From Reinekea marinisedimentorum (GTDB lineage Bacteria > Pseudomonadota > Gammaproteobacteria > Pseudomonadales > Natronospirillaceae), in the NCBI RefSeq assembly GCF_004341165.1, contig NZ_SLZR01000006.1, positions 1-64,000 of the forward strand: DNA of 64,000 nt, in the 5' to 3' direction. The position numbers and the translations under genes are program-made. This document shows positions 32,897-42,269 of this stretch, piece by piece; position 1 is the stretch's first letter, and every line of letters begins with the position of its first letter. A model generated the notes under the pieces. That model searched no databases, was not told the origin of the DNA, and was given only the letters and a program-made list of their open reading frames with translations.

Positions 32897-35668
32897 ATGG
32901 ACGGGAAAACGCTTCGCGCATTACTGGATAAGTTAAACGGGCAATGCGGTCAAATGATGGAAGCGGCTGCCGGTTTCACCATTAGCCGCGGTCATTATCA
33001 AATCACTATTGAGCACCTATTGATTAAGCTGCTTGAAGATGACCATCGTTATGGCATTGATGCTGTGCTGGAGTATTTTCAGGTAAATATTGATGAGCTC
33101 TGGCAGGGTTTAATTGATTCGATCAACTCTTTGCGCTCCGGTCATCAGGGTAAGCCGGGTATGTCTGAAAATTTGTTTCAGGTATTGGAAAAGGCTTGTG
33201 TCATTAACTCTGTGCATTATCGCCGGGAAGATATAGACAGCGTATCCATCCTGGAAGCTGTTATTGAGTTGTCTCCTTCATTCCCTGGGTTCAGCGCCTA
33301 CCGTGCCCTGGATAGGGTGTCACTTGATGAGCTGCGAGCGCATCGGTTCGAGATTACCAAGAACTGCAGTGAAGGTGCCGTGCGTGATGTACCTGCTGGC
33401 GGGCAGTCTTCTGTGCGGCCGCAGGCTCAGCAGGGTGAATCCGCACTGGATCAGTTCACGACAGACTTGACCGCGAAAGCTAAAAATGAAGATATGGACC
33501 CTATCACCGGCCGCAATGAAGAGATTCGTATGGCCATTGATATTCTTTGTCGCCGCCGAAAAAACAACCCGATTCTGGTGGGTGAGCCCGGTGTTGGTAA
33601 AACGGCAGTGGTTGAAGGGTTGGCCCAAAAAGTAGCTCGCGGTGAAGTCCCGGATTTACTGAAAAATATCCGTATCTGTGTATTAGACATGGGCTTATTG
33701 CAGGCCGGTGCCGGCGTGAAAGGGGAGTTCGAGCGCCGCCTGAAGCAGGTTATTGACGAAGTTAAAGAGTCGGCGACACCGGTGATGCTGTTTATTGATG
33801 AGGCGCACACGCTGATTGGTGCCGGAGGCGAAGCTGGGCTAAGTGATGCCGCAAACCTGTTGAAGCCTGCTTTGGCGCGTGGGGAGCTGCGAACCATTGC
33901 AGCAACGACCTTCAGTGAATATAAGCAATACTTTGAAAAAGACCCGGCCCTGGCGCGCCGATTTCAGCTGGTCAAGGTAGAAGAACCTACGATCGAAGCC
34001 GCGATTTTGATGCTGAATGGTTTGAAAGGCCGCTATCAGCAGCACCATGAAGTGCGTATTACCGACGCGGCCGTAGAGGCAGCCGTCACTCTTTCAGACC
34101 GTTATATTACCGGTCGCTACCTGCCGGATAAAGCCATTGATCTGCTCGATACTGCAGCGGCTCGTGTTCGTATGGGGCAGTCGGTTATCCCTTCAAAGCT
34201 GGAAAGCCTGGCCGAGCGTCAGAATTATCTTGAAACACGCTTGCAGCAAATTGCGGATGAGCAAGAAGCCGGCATGCTGGTTAATGATTCCCTGCAGGAA
34301 ACCCTGCAGAAAGAATTACAGGAATGCCTGAACGAAGCAGAAAGCTATCACGCTCAGTGGCAGCAGGAAAGCGCTCTGGTGGGTGAGATTCATCAGCATG
34401 TTAAGAATTTGACCTCTCAGGATGAGACTGCAGACCTCGCAGCGGTATTAGCGCATTCACAGTCGCTGCGTTCAGAACTTACCCAATTGCAGGCCGAGCG
34501 GCCACTGGTGCAGCCGGAAGTTAATGAGCTGGCTATTGCAGATGTTGTTGCCGACTGGACCGGCGTGCCGGTGGGCAGTATGTCGAAGAGCGATCTTCAG
34601 TCTGTGCTGACCTTTGAAGAGGCGATCAGTGATGTGGTTATCGGTCAGGATTTAGCACTGCAGGCGATGGGTAAGGCGTTACGCTCTGCAAAAGCAGGGC
34701 TGCGCACCAGTGAAGGTCCGGTAGGCGTGTTCCTGCTCACGGGCCCGAGTGGCGTGGGCAAAACTGAAACGGCCCGCGCGATAGCTGAGCATATGTTTGG
34801 CAGCTCGCGTGCCTTAATTACCATTAATATGAGTGAGTATCAGGAAGCGCATACTGTTTCACAGCTTAAAGGCTCACCTCCGGGTTATGTTGGTTATGGT
34901 CAGGGCGGCATCCTTACAGAAGCTGTTCGCCAGCGGCCTTACTCAGTTGTTCTGCTGGATGAAGTAGAAAAGGCGCACCCGGATGTGATGAATCTGTTCT
35001 ATCAGGTATTCGACCGTGGCTTCATGCGAGATGGTGAAGGACGCGAGATTGACTTTAAGAACACGCTGATTCTAATGACCAGCAACGTCGGTTCTGCTCA
35101 GATTCAGGAGCGCTGCACCCCGAAATCGGCGGATGAAAAGATAGCCGATATCATGAGTGCCGGTGAAGAAGATGCATTGGAAAAACTTGCAGAGCTTTCG
35201 CATCAGAGCGAAGAGGAGCAGGAATGGCAGGAGCCAGGCTTAAGCGAGCTGCAGACACTGGTTAAACCCGAGTTGCTAGGGTGCTTTGCCCCGGCTCTGC
35301 TGGCTCGTATGCAGGTGGTGCCATTTGTTTCGTTAAGTGGTGAAGTGCTTGCACAAATAGTTAGCCTGAAGCTGGAAGCGATCGCCAGACGTTTAATGGA
35401 TTTGTATCAGATAGAGTTCCGTTGTGATCAAACCGTACTTAGCCATTTAGCGGGGCAGTGTGAGCTGAATGACTCCGGTGCCCGGTTCGTCAACTCTATG
35501 GTAGACCAGCAGTTAATGCCGGGTATTGCACAAAGCCTGCTGCACTTTATCAGTGAGGATGACGTTCCGGACATATTAACGCTGGTACTTAACGAAGAGC
35601 AGCAACTGGAATGTGTATTTGCCGATAAGCCTGCTGTTGCAGAGGCTGTTGTGTTGGAAAATAGCTGA
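32897..35668 (+). CDS. clpV: TssH/ClpV sheath-disassembly AAA+ ATPase
   Basis: A 923-residue ClpV, the AAA+ unfoldase that recycles the contracted sheath. It has an N-terminal Clp-N type domain (1-160), a first AAA+ domain with Walker A GEPGVGKT and Walker B LFIDEAHTL, a coiled-coil middle domain (about 430-540) and a second AAA+ domain with Walker A GPSGVGKT and LLDEVEKAHPD. Both nucleotide sites look intact. The ATG at 32897 has an AAAAGGAAT SD. Confidence 0.96.
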   Translation: MDGKTLRALLDKLNGQCGQMMEAAAGFTISRGHYQITIEHLLIKLLEDDHRYGIDAVLEYFQVNIDELWQGLIDSINSLRSGHQGKPGMSENLFQVLEKACVINSVHYRREDIDSVSILEAVIELSPSFPGFSAYRALDRVSLDELRAHRFEITKNCSEGAVRDVPAGGQSSVRPQAQQGESALDQFTTDLTAKAKNEDMDPITGRNEEIRMAIDILCRRRKNNPILVGEPGVGKTAVVEGLAQKVARGEVPDLLKNIRICVLDMGLLQAGAGVKGEFERRLKQVIDEVKESATPVMLFIDEAHTLIGAGGEAGLSDAANLLKPALARGELRTIAATTFSEYKQYFEKDPALARRFQLVKVEEPTIEAAILMLNGLKGRYQQHHEVRITDAAVEAAVTLSDRYITGRYLPDKAIDLLDTAAARVRMGQSVIPSKLESLAERQNYLETRLQQIADEQEAGMLVNDSLQETLQKELQECLNEAESYHAQWQQESALVGEIHQHVKNLTSQDETADLAAVLAHSQSLRSELTQLQAERPLVQPEVNELAIADVVADWTGVPVGSMSKSDLQSVLTFEEAISDVVIGQDLALQAMGKALRSAKAGLRTSEGPVGVFLLTGPSGVGKTETARAIAEHMFGSSRALITINMSEYQEAHTVSQLKGSPPGYVGYGQGGILTEAVRQRPYSVVLLDEVEKAHPDVMNLFYQVFDRGFMRDGEGREIDFKNTLILMTSNVGSAQIQERCTPKSADEKIADIMSAGEEDALEKLAELSHQSEEEQEWQEPGLSELQTLVKPELLGCFAPALLARMQVVPFVSLSGEVLAQIVSLKLEAIARRLMDLYQIEFRCDQTVLSHLAGQCELNDSGARFVNSMVDQQLMPGIAQSLLHFISEDDVPDILTLVLNEEQQLECVFADKPAVAEAVVLENS

Positions 35669-35751
35669 AAAGGATTGTTACCAGAAATACTGATTGGCCG
35701 GTAACGAAGGACGGCCTTAACCAGACAAGTGTCTGATCAAAGGGAAATAAA

Positions 35752-37794
35752 ATGATTCAATCAGTCGCAGAAATTAATCGCGCTGTTCGCCAGATAGGTA
35801 TGGCGGATGAGAGCGAGTATTTTATTCAGATAGACAGTTTTACGGATGATGCATTCATCGTTGAAAACGTACAGGTTACCGGTTGGAACCTGGCGGAATC
35901 TGATTACAGCATTGATGTGAAAATTCTGGCTTTGCAGGATATAGACCCGCAAAGCCTGCTGGGTAAAAAAGCTGTGGTCAGCTTCTTGTGGCGGGGCGAG
36001 CTTTCACCGGTTCACTCTACGGTATTTCAGATAAGCGGTGCAAACGGTAACGGCAACTACGAAGGTTACCGCCTGACCTTAAAATCGCCACTGTGGGCAT
36101 TAAAGAATCAATACCATAACCGGGTATTTCTTGAAGAGTCGGCCTTACAGATAGCTAAAAATCTGATGACTGAATTTGTAGACGGTCAGTACACCTTAAA
36201 AGTGCTGGCAGGCGATGTTGAACCTTACCCTATGACGGTTCAATACAAAGAAAGTGACTGGGACTTTATTCATCGTATTCTGCTGCGGGATGGTATTATG
36301 CTGCACCAGCATCAAACCACCGATGGGCTGGAAGTAATCCTTTTTGATGACATCGCACAGATGCCCTATGCCAGCGAGCCACTGGAGCTGCCTTATCGAT
36401 CAGCACGTGGTGCAGCCTTTAATGAAGAATCTGTTTCTCTGGTTAAGCAGGTTTGGCGTATACAGCCGCAAAAAGTTCAGATAGCCGATTACCAGTTTCC
36501 TTCCAGCACTCATGTTTTTGCTGAAAGTCAGACCGATTCCAGCGCCAATATGACGCACTTTCGCTGGGGTGATAATCTGCAAAGTGACGGCGCAGCGCAA
36601 AAGCTTGCCGATGGTATGGCCAACGCCTGCCAGGCAAATGCCAATACCATTGTTATGCACTCCAATTGCCGTGGTTTACAACCGGGCATGAACATAGAAC
36701 TGACTGGTCATAGTGACTTGAACGGTCAGTACATTATTACAAAGCTAGAATCTACGGGAAATCAGTCGGCCGCTACCAGCGGGGGTGTTGCTGCCCTGCA
36801 TAAAGGTTACAGCAATATCTTTATTGCTATACCGGCCGGCCAGGCATTTTTACCTTTGTATAAACCGGCCAGGCCAATTGCTACGTCTATTACCGCAACC
36901 ATTGCCAGCGAAGTTGACGATGCTGGTCTGTACCGGGTGCATTTACCCTTTGACCAGCGCGAAGCCGGAGATGACTCCAGCCTGCCAACCAGGTTGCTGC
37001 AACCCTTTGGCGGTAATGATCACGGTATGCACTTCCCGCTGACGGTCGATACCGAAGTGGTGCTCTCGTTCGAGAATGGCGATATAGACCGGCCAACCAT
37101 TATGGGCGCTGTTTATAACGACCAGAGCCCCGACGTGGTCACCAGTGAAAACGCATACCAGAACCTGATTCGCACGCGCGGTAAACACGAGTTCTTAATG
37201 GACGATTCGCCGGGTGAAGAACGCATCCAACTTAATACAGCCGAACAGAAAAACCGCCTGCAACTGAACGCCACCGCAGATGCACACCTGGCAGAGCTGC
37301 ACTCAGAAGAGGGTGATCTGGAAATCTATGCCGGCAAAAACATGCAGGCACAGTCTGGTGCAGATATGACCATAGAGGTTGGCGGTAATCAGGAGGTAAC
37401 TGTCAAAGGTGACTACTCACTGATGACCGAAGAAGGTGATATTACCCATCAAGCCGGAAATAACCTACAGCTGACCGCGCAGGAAGATTTAAGTTGGGTA
37501 ACGGAAGAGGGTGACCTGAATGTACAGGTGGGTGGTCAATGGGTTGTAGAGGCCGCAGATGGTTGCAGTACCCATGTTGTATCCGGTGACCAGAGTATCG
37601 TTGTTGAGGGTGGCAGCTATCAGCTGGAAGCCTCCAGTGACGTATCGTTCAGTGCCGGCGGCTCACTAACCTTTACTCAGGGCAGCGGCACTATCCAGAT
37701 TGATAGCAGCGGCAACTTAACATTGGAAGGGCCAAGCGTGGCCATTAATGCAGCCAGCATTACGCTGAAAGCTGGTTCTATTGGCAGTAACTAA
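35752..37794 (+). CDS. vgrG: VgrG spike protein 1 (TssI)
   Basis: A 680-residue VgrG. The gp27-like part has YKESDWDFIHRILLRDGIM (about 162-180), the gp5-like OB fold has GDIDRPTIMGAVYNDQSP (about 442-459), and the C-terminal beta-helix is made of repeats such as E-E-G-D. It ends shortly after the helix, with no fused effector. The following genes encode the spike-tip and cargo components, so it probably carries the MIX effector. ATG 35752 has an AAGGGAAA SD. Confidence 0.95.
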   Translation: MIQSVAEINRAVRQIGMADESEYFIQIDSFTDDAFIVENVQVTGWNLAESDYSIDVKILALQDIDPQSLLGKKAVVSFLWRGELSPVHSTVFQISGANGNGNYEGYRLTLKSPLWALKNQYHNRVFLEESALQIAKNLMTEFVDGQYTLKVLAGDVEPYPMTVQYKESDWDFIHRILLRDGIMLHQHQTTDGLEVILFDDIAQMPYASEPLELPYRSARGAAFNEESVSLVKQVWRIQPQKVQIADYQFPSSTHVFAESQTDSSANMTHFRWGDNLQSDGAAQKLADGMANACQANANTIVMHSNCRGLQPGMNIELTGHSDLNGQYIITKLESTGNQSAATSGGVAALHKGYSNIFIAIPAGQAFLPLYKPARPIATSITATIASEVDDAGLYRVHLPFDQREAGDDSSLPTRLLQPFGGNDHGMHFPLTVDTEVVLSFENGDIDRPTIMGAVYNDQSPDVVTSENAYQNLIRTRGKHEFLMDDSPGEERIQLNTAEQKNRLQLNATADAHLAELHSEEGDLEIYAGKNMQAQSGADMTIEVGGNQEVTVKGDYSLMTEEGDITHQAGNNLQLTAQEDLSWVTEEGDLNVQVGGQWVVEAADGCSTHVVSGDQSIVVEGGSYQLEASSDVSFSAGGSLTFTQGSGTIQIDSSGNLTLEGPSVAINAASITLKAGSIGSN

Positions 37795-37809
37795 CAAGGA
37801 GGCCTGCAA

Positions 37810-38250
37810 GTGGAAAAATCAGCTAAAAACATTGTTCAGCTCAATGCACAGCCGGAGAGCGATCACAGCGTAAGCTTCCTTGCGGAAGTGACTAGGGTGA
37901 ACAGTGGTGTCGCTGTTGAGGTTTCCTATCAACGGCAAGCTATAAAAGTTGACTACTGTGTTCATGGTAACCGTGAATTGAAAGAGGGTGACCTTGTTCT
38001 GGTACAGAAGGTTTCACAGCAAACCATTGTAACGCACCGATTACCAAACCGAGACGAGCCCGCTGAACCTCAACTTACCTTTGATGGCGAACAATGGGTA
38101 TTGTGCAGTCAGTCGGCCATGAAATTGAAAGTAGGGCGGTCAGTTTTAACAATTCAACCCAGTGGCGATATTGCAATTGAAGGCAGGGATTTGCTTTCAG
38201 AAGCCACCGGAACAAACCGCCTGTTAGGCACGCGTATAGAACTGAACTAA
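37810..38250 (+). CDS. Spike-accessory protein with DUF6484-like pattern
   Basis: A 146-residue protein between vgrG1 and the PAAR-like gene. The first half resembles a small beta-barrel, and the second half is a beta-helix-like stretch ending NRLLGTRIELN, the kind of ending seen in DUF6484 proteins encoded beside T6SS spikes. It may cap or extend the VgrG tip or serve cargo loading. The GTG start has a perfect AAGGAGG SD with 7-base spacing. The family call is by pattern. Confidence 0.5.
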   Translation: MEKSAKNIVQLNAQPESDHSVSFLAEVTRVNSGVAVEVSYQRQAIKVDYCVHGNRELKEGDLVLVQKVSQQTIVTHRLPNRDEPAEPQLTFDGEQWVLCSQSAMKLKVGRSVLTIQPSGDIAIEGRDLLSEATGTNRLLGTRIELN

Positions 38251-38275
38251 AAGTGACAGTAAGGGAATAACCAAC

Positions 38276-38845
38276 ATGAGCAACAACGTTTTTATTAATG
38301 GTCTTACTGCCGTTCATGCCGGCAGCGGTGGTGTGCTAACCACCATCGATGTGTGTAAAACCAAAATCGGTAAACATACAGTGCCCATCCCTTACAGCAA
38401 TGTCGCGAAAAGTTCAGATTCCTCTAAAACGGTCAGTAGCGTTGTCATTAACGGCAACCCCGCCTGCACGAAAGACAGCGTGTTTTCAAAAAGTACCGGT
38501 GATCAGCCAGGCAATAAGAAGGGCATCAAGTCTCACAAAATTAAAGGTGAGGCATCGTTCATTATGGGGAGCAGCAATGTCTTCTTTGAAGGCGTAGCGG
38601 CTACTCGAGCAACGGACATGATGGTTTCTAATAAGAAGAATACGCCACCTATGCCTTTGGTTCAGAGTGGCGGGGTGAGTTCGGCTAATTCGGTGCAGGC
38701 GCCGGCGGAGATGGATGCTAGTACGGGGCCGGATGGGATTGAGGTGGCTATTGAAGGATTGAATGAAGCGGTTACACATCTGATACGAACAGTGAATGCG
38801 GATAATCTGGTCGATATACGTACCACGCCGATGATTGAAGAATAA
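38276..38845 (+). CDS. PAAR-like (DUF4150) spike-tip protein
   Basis: A 189-residue DUF4150 protein, the PAAR-like class. The N-terminus NNVFINGLTAVHAGSGGVLTTIDVCKTK and P-I-P-Y-S-N-V-A match the family, as do the G-S-S-N-V-F-F-E-G segment and M-P-L-V-Q-S-G-G. PAAR-like proteins sharpen the VgrG spike and connect effectors to it. The C-terminal 60 residues are acidic and look like an adaptor-binding tail. The ATG has an AAGGGAAT SD. It is 11 bases before the MIX effector. Confidence 0.88.
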   Translation: MSNNVFINGLTAVHAGSGGVLTTIDVCKTKIGKHTVPIPYSNVAKSSDSSKTVSSVVINGNPACTKDSVFSKSTGDQPGNKKGIKSHKIKGEASFIMGSSNVFFEGVAATRATDMMVSNKKNTPPMPLVQSGGVSSANSVQAPAEMDASTGPDGIEVAIEGLNEAVTHLIRTVNADNLVDIRTTPMIEE

Positions 38846-38856
38846 GGAAGATATCA

Positions 38857-41800
38857 ATGGCTACTAATACGTCAATTACCGAGTTGACCGAAGGTAAATA
38901 CGGTCTCGATATTCTTATACCAGCAATGGCAGATGGGAATGGCTCTGGTCTGCCTTTTATCTGCTTACCTCTCTATACTTGCGAAAGTGTTAAGCAAGAA
39001 TCGGTACAAGGTTCAGCGAACACTCAGGTTCAATATGCAAATGTTGCACTTCACTATGAAGATGAAGACGATTTAATAGATGTTACTAAGCGTATTCGAG
39101 ACGGCTGGCTTTATATATTCGTTAACGGATATTTATGGCATGAGTATCAGGTAAAAGAAGGCGCAGAGAACGAGGAGAGAAGCCATTTTTTTGATGTCGA
39201 CTTGCGTTATTGGCAAACTAAAGATACCCGCAAGGCAAACAGTACATCAAACTATAATATAACCTTTCCAACCAAGCTTGACGGTGTTGAAACTCAGGTT
39301 CAAATTGCATATTCAGAGGTTCAGTGGTCTTGGTCGAGAATCTGTTCTATGGGTGGTATGAACCCTGAGGACCCCCGCTTAAGCCATGTAGTGAAGCATG
39401 GTGAGGTATTAAGTGTCATTGCAAACCAATATAGCTTTGTTGAATCTTATCAGGAACTGGCAGAACTAAATGACCTTGATAGCCCAGACCAAATTAAACC
39501 GGGTCAGTCTATAAAATTGAGAGATGCTGATGAACCCATAGGAGACACTGAAGCGAACCGTACATCTCGCTTAGGCAAAGCGCTTAAAGACCAAGGTTCT
39601 CTTGGTGGCGATTATGGTGTAGTAAAAGTTCAAGATCCATTAGGTGTGATTGATCGATATAATACAGCAATGACTTTGCTTTTAATGAATCAGCAAAGTA
39701 TGTTGGCTGAAATGCAGGGCAGCTTTATTCCAGAAGGTGAAGCTGTCAGTCGAGTTTCGCTTGGATTACCATACCCCTATCTACTTTCTTCTAGTAAAGA
39801 GCACTCCCCCGCTAAGCTACCGGTAGATCTGCCCCAATGGAAGCGAAAAGATATATGTGACTTAACCGATATTGCTCGCTATTCCTATGCAACCTATTTA
39901 GATAACGACTCACGTAATGCAATGGATGCTAAAGATATAAAAAGCCCAGAAGAGTCTCTATCTGAAGCTCAGGATCGACTTGATGAAATCAAAGAAAAAT
40001 TAGAGGATACCGGTGATCGTTTAAACAAAATAGAATTAGAAAACTGGTTAAGGGTGAGTCAACGATCCGAAATTCGTCAAGAATACCGAGATTTTCAAAC
40101 TGAATATATAAATTTAGTGTGTGGTGATACAGACCCATTCGAAACATATGATTTTAGTATTAAGTTGTTCGATGTATTACAGGATTTTGCTTGGTTGCCG
40201 TCTGACCGATATCACTTATTGTGGTCACGAATAGCAGAGGTCGTAAACCACCTTGTTATAGATCCTAGTACTTTTGATCATCAATATGATTTGAAGGCAG
40301 TTCCTGACCGTGAACGTAAAGAACATTTGCCTGTATTAAATAAGGGCTTAGATATTGCTGAGTCGATATACTCAGGCAGTCATCCTTGTAGTTCTTGGCT
40401 CTTTCCAAAAGAGGAAGACGTTGATATTACCTCAGATCAGCCTCCTGCTTTATCAGTCGTTAAGTCTATTTATAGCCCAGCATTTAGGCTTGGGGATTTT
40501 CAACGTGCTATCGCTAACCGGCCTGATGAAAAAGAATCCATTGATGGCGAGAAGAATTTTTTTGATTTTTTTAACAGATTTTCAAAAACAGTTTCAGCTT
40601 TGGCCGAAAATTTTCAATATCGTTCATCAGAACCGATTAAGAAAAGTATTACTTTGCTATTTAGATTAGCTAAAGGTAGCGGTATTCCTGGTTTGGAAGG
40701 GCTTCATATAGTTATGAAGGGTGAGAGCTTAGAAGGCAAAGTAGCTCTTGGTAAATACCGGCTTGCACGTATAGCCAATGCGTACTATGAAAAGCAAAAT
40801 CGCAGTCAAAGAAAGTTTCTTAGTGCAGAAAGTGCATTTAACCAGCAGCAAGGTAGGGCACGTAGCCAAGTAACTGAGCTTTTAGATAGTGAGGGTAAGG
40901 TTGTCGCAGCATCAGATATTGGATTTTTAAAACCATGGCAAGGATTTGATCCCAATCGAGAAGCTGCGAGTAAAGAGCTAATATTCGAGCAGCATGGCAA
41001 AACTGGAAATTCAGAATCGATTATTAGGGCTGCATTAGACGTATGGGTTATTCCAGAGCGATCAAGGCTCAATGGGTTGTATAAAGCTGCAAGTCAAGCA
41101 ACCAGTAACCAGCTCTATGTTGGTACAACATCTAACTTTCCAAAGATTATGCTTTTATTTGAAGTGATCGCGTTGAAAGAAGCTCTAAATAATTTTTATA
41201 ACAGTCATCCTGATGATTTAAAAGAGTTATCTTGGAGGTTTCGTGCTCAAGCTGTAAATACTTTGGCTGCGATAATTGATGTGACTGATGCATGGTATGA
41301 TAGTAAAGCTAAAAATAAGCTTATCCATACTATGGAAAAATCAAACTTTAAGTCTATTCGTTTTTTATCAAGACAAGTCCCTATAAAGATTCGTGGAACC
41401 CTTTATAAGGTACCGATTATACGTTGGTTAGGGCCCATTGGGAGTTTGGTCGGTGCTGGTTTCACAGCATGGGATAGCTATAAATTGTTTAAGCGGCATG
41501 ATGGTGATGCTGCAATATTAACAGGTGTCGTAGCTTTGTTAGGTGTGGCGGGTGCAGCTATTGGTATTATTGGTGGCTCTATGGCTGGTGTTTCTTTGGT
41601 AGTACCGCTAATTGGGTGGGCTATTTTTGGAATTAGCCTTGCTGTAATTTGGGCCGTTAATAAGTGGTTAAAAGATTCACCTTCTGAGTATTGGGCGGAA
41701 CATTCCCCGTTTAGTAATTCAGTAGATAATCGATTAGGTGTAGACGAATTTAATATTATTAGTAAATCTAAAGCTGGTCTTCAAAATATCATCATGCAAC

Positions 41801-42261
41801 CGAGTGCTAGTGTTACAAAAGAAAAGTATGAACATAGTGGTCGGTTAATGCACCGGGTGTCGGTGATAGTTGAACATCCGGCGTTTATTCTTGATGAAAG
41901 TACTCTTGATTGGGAATGTACTTCTGAGCTTATTGAAATGATGCCTAATGGCGCCAATGGAATGCTTGTGCCTGTTGCCCGAAACAGGCTTAAAAAAATG
42001 AAACCAGTATTTGTTTCTAACGATTTGCAGAATACTGTTGTTACGAGAACGGTGTTGGTTTTTAGTATTCCAGATGCGACTGAGGAAAAGATCGAAATGC
42101 GTTTCTTACCTGATAAGACTATTTTTAAGGAGAATGAATGGCATTTTAAGTTTCGTCATATCCTTAATGATGGAACGAGTTTGCCGTTGAATGCGTCTGA
42201 CTTCGATCAAGATACTAAGACTGATGTAGGTTGGTCTAAATTGAGCTGGACTACAAGCTAA
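38857..42261 (+). CDS. MIX-motif T6SS effector with LysM and C-terminal hydrophobic domain
   Basis: A 1134-residue T6SS effector. It has both ends of the MIX signature: IRDGWLYIF (80-88, fitting hRxGhhYhh) and IAYSEVQWS (150-158, fitting hhYSxxxWS). A LysM-type segment follows at about 176-222 (HVVKHGEVLSVIANQY to GQSIKL). The middle is helical, and residues about 858-935 contain three hydrophobic segments followed by D-S-P-S-E-Y-W-A-E-H, a VasX-like layout that suggests membrane disruption. MIX proteins are T6SS substrates by family knowledge; the pore-forming role is inference. The gene is AT-richer than the tss genes, suggesting exchange as a cassette. It is followed 8 bases later by the membrane-protein gene. 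Confidence 0.83.
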   Translation: MATNTSITELTEGKYGLDILIPAMADGNGSGLPFICLPLYTCESVKQESVQGSANTQVQYANVALHYEDEDDLIDVTKRIRDGWLYIFVNGYLWHEYQVKEGAENEERSHFFDVDLRYWQTKDTRKANSTSNYNITFPTKLDGVETQVQIAYSEVQWSWSRICSMGGMNPEDPRLSHVVKHGEVLSVIANQYSFVESYQELAELNDLDSPDQIKPGQSIKLRDADEPIGDTEANRTSRLGKALKDQGSLGGDYGVVKVQDPLGVIDRYNTAMTLLLMNQQSMLAEMQGSFIPEGEAVSRVSLGLPYPYLLSSSKEHSPAKLPVDLPQWKRKDICDLTDIARYSYATYLDNDSRNAMDAKDIKSPEESLSEAQDRLDEIKEKLEDTGDRLNKIELENWLRVSQRSEIRQEYRDFQTEYINLVCGDTDPFETYDFSIKLFDVLQDFAWLPSDRYHLLWSRIAEVVNHLVIDPSTFDHQYDLKAVPDRERKEHLPVLNKGLDIAESIYSGSHPCSSWLFPKEEDVDITSDQPPALSVVKSIYSPAFRLGDFQRAIANRPDEKESIDGEKNFFDFFNRFSKTVSALAENFQYRSSEPIKKSITLLFRLAKGSGIPGLEGLHIVMKGESLEGKVALGKYRLARIANAYYEKQNRSQRKFLSAESAFNQQQGRARSQVTELLDSEGKVVAASDIGFLKPWQGFDPNREAASKELIFEQHGKTGNSESIIRAALDVWVIPERSRLNGLYKAASQATSNQLYVGTTSNFPKIMLLFEVIALKEALNNFYNSHPDDLKELSWRFRAQAVNTLAAIIDVTDAWYDSKAKNKLIHTMEKSNFKSIRFLSRQVPIKIRGTLYKVPIIRWLGPIGSLVGAGFTAWDSYKLFKRHDGDAAILTGVVALLGVAGAAIGIIGGSMAGVSLVVPLIGWAIFGISLAVIWAVNKWLKDSPSEYWAEHSPFSNSVDNRLGVDEFNIISKSKAGLQNIIMQPSASVTKEKYEHSGRLMHRVSVIVEHPAFILDESTLDWECTSELIEMMPNGANGMLVPVARNRLKKMKPVFVSNDLQNTVVTRTVLVFSIPDATEEKIEMRFLPDKTIFKENEWHFKFRHILNDGTSLPLNASDFDQDTKTDVGWSKLSWTTS

Positions 42262-42269
42262 GGGCTGTA

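Noticed and set aside
35669..35751. GTTACC/GGTAAC and AGACA/TGTCT repeats between clpV and vgrG1
   Set aside because: Short stems with long or tiny loops and no T-run; too weak to call a terminator or operator.
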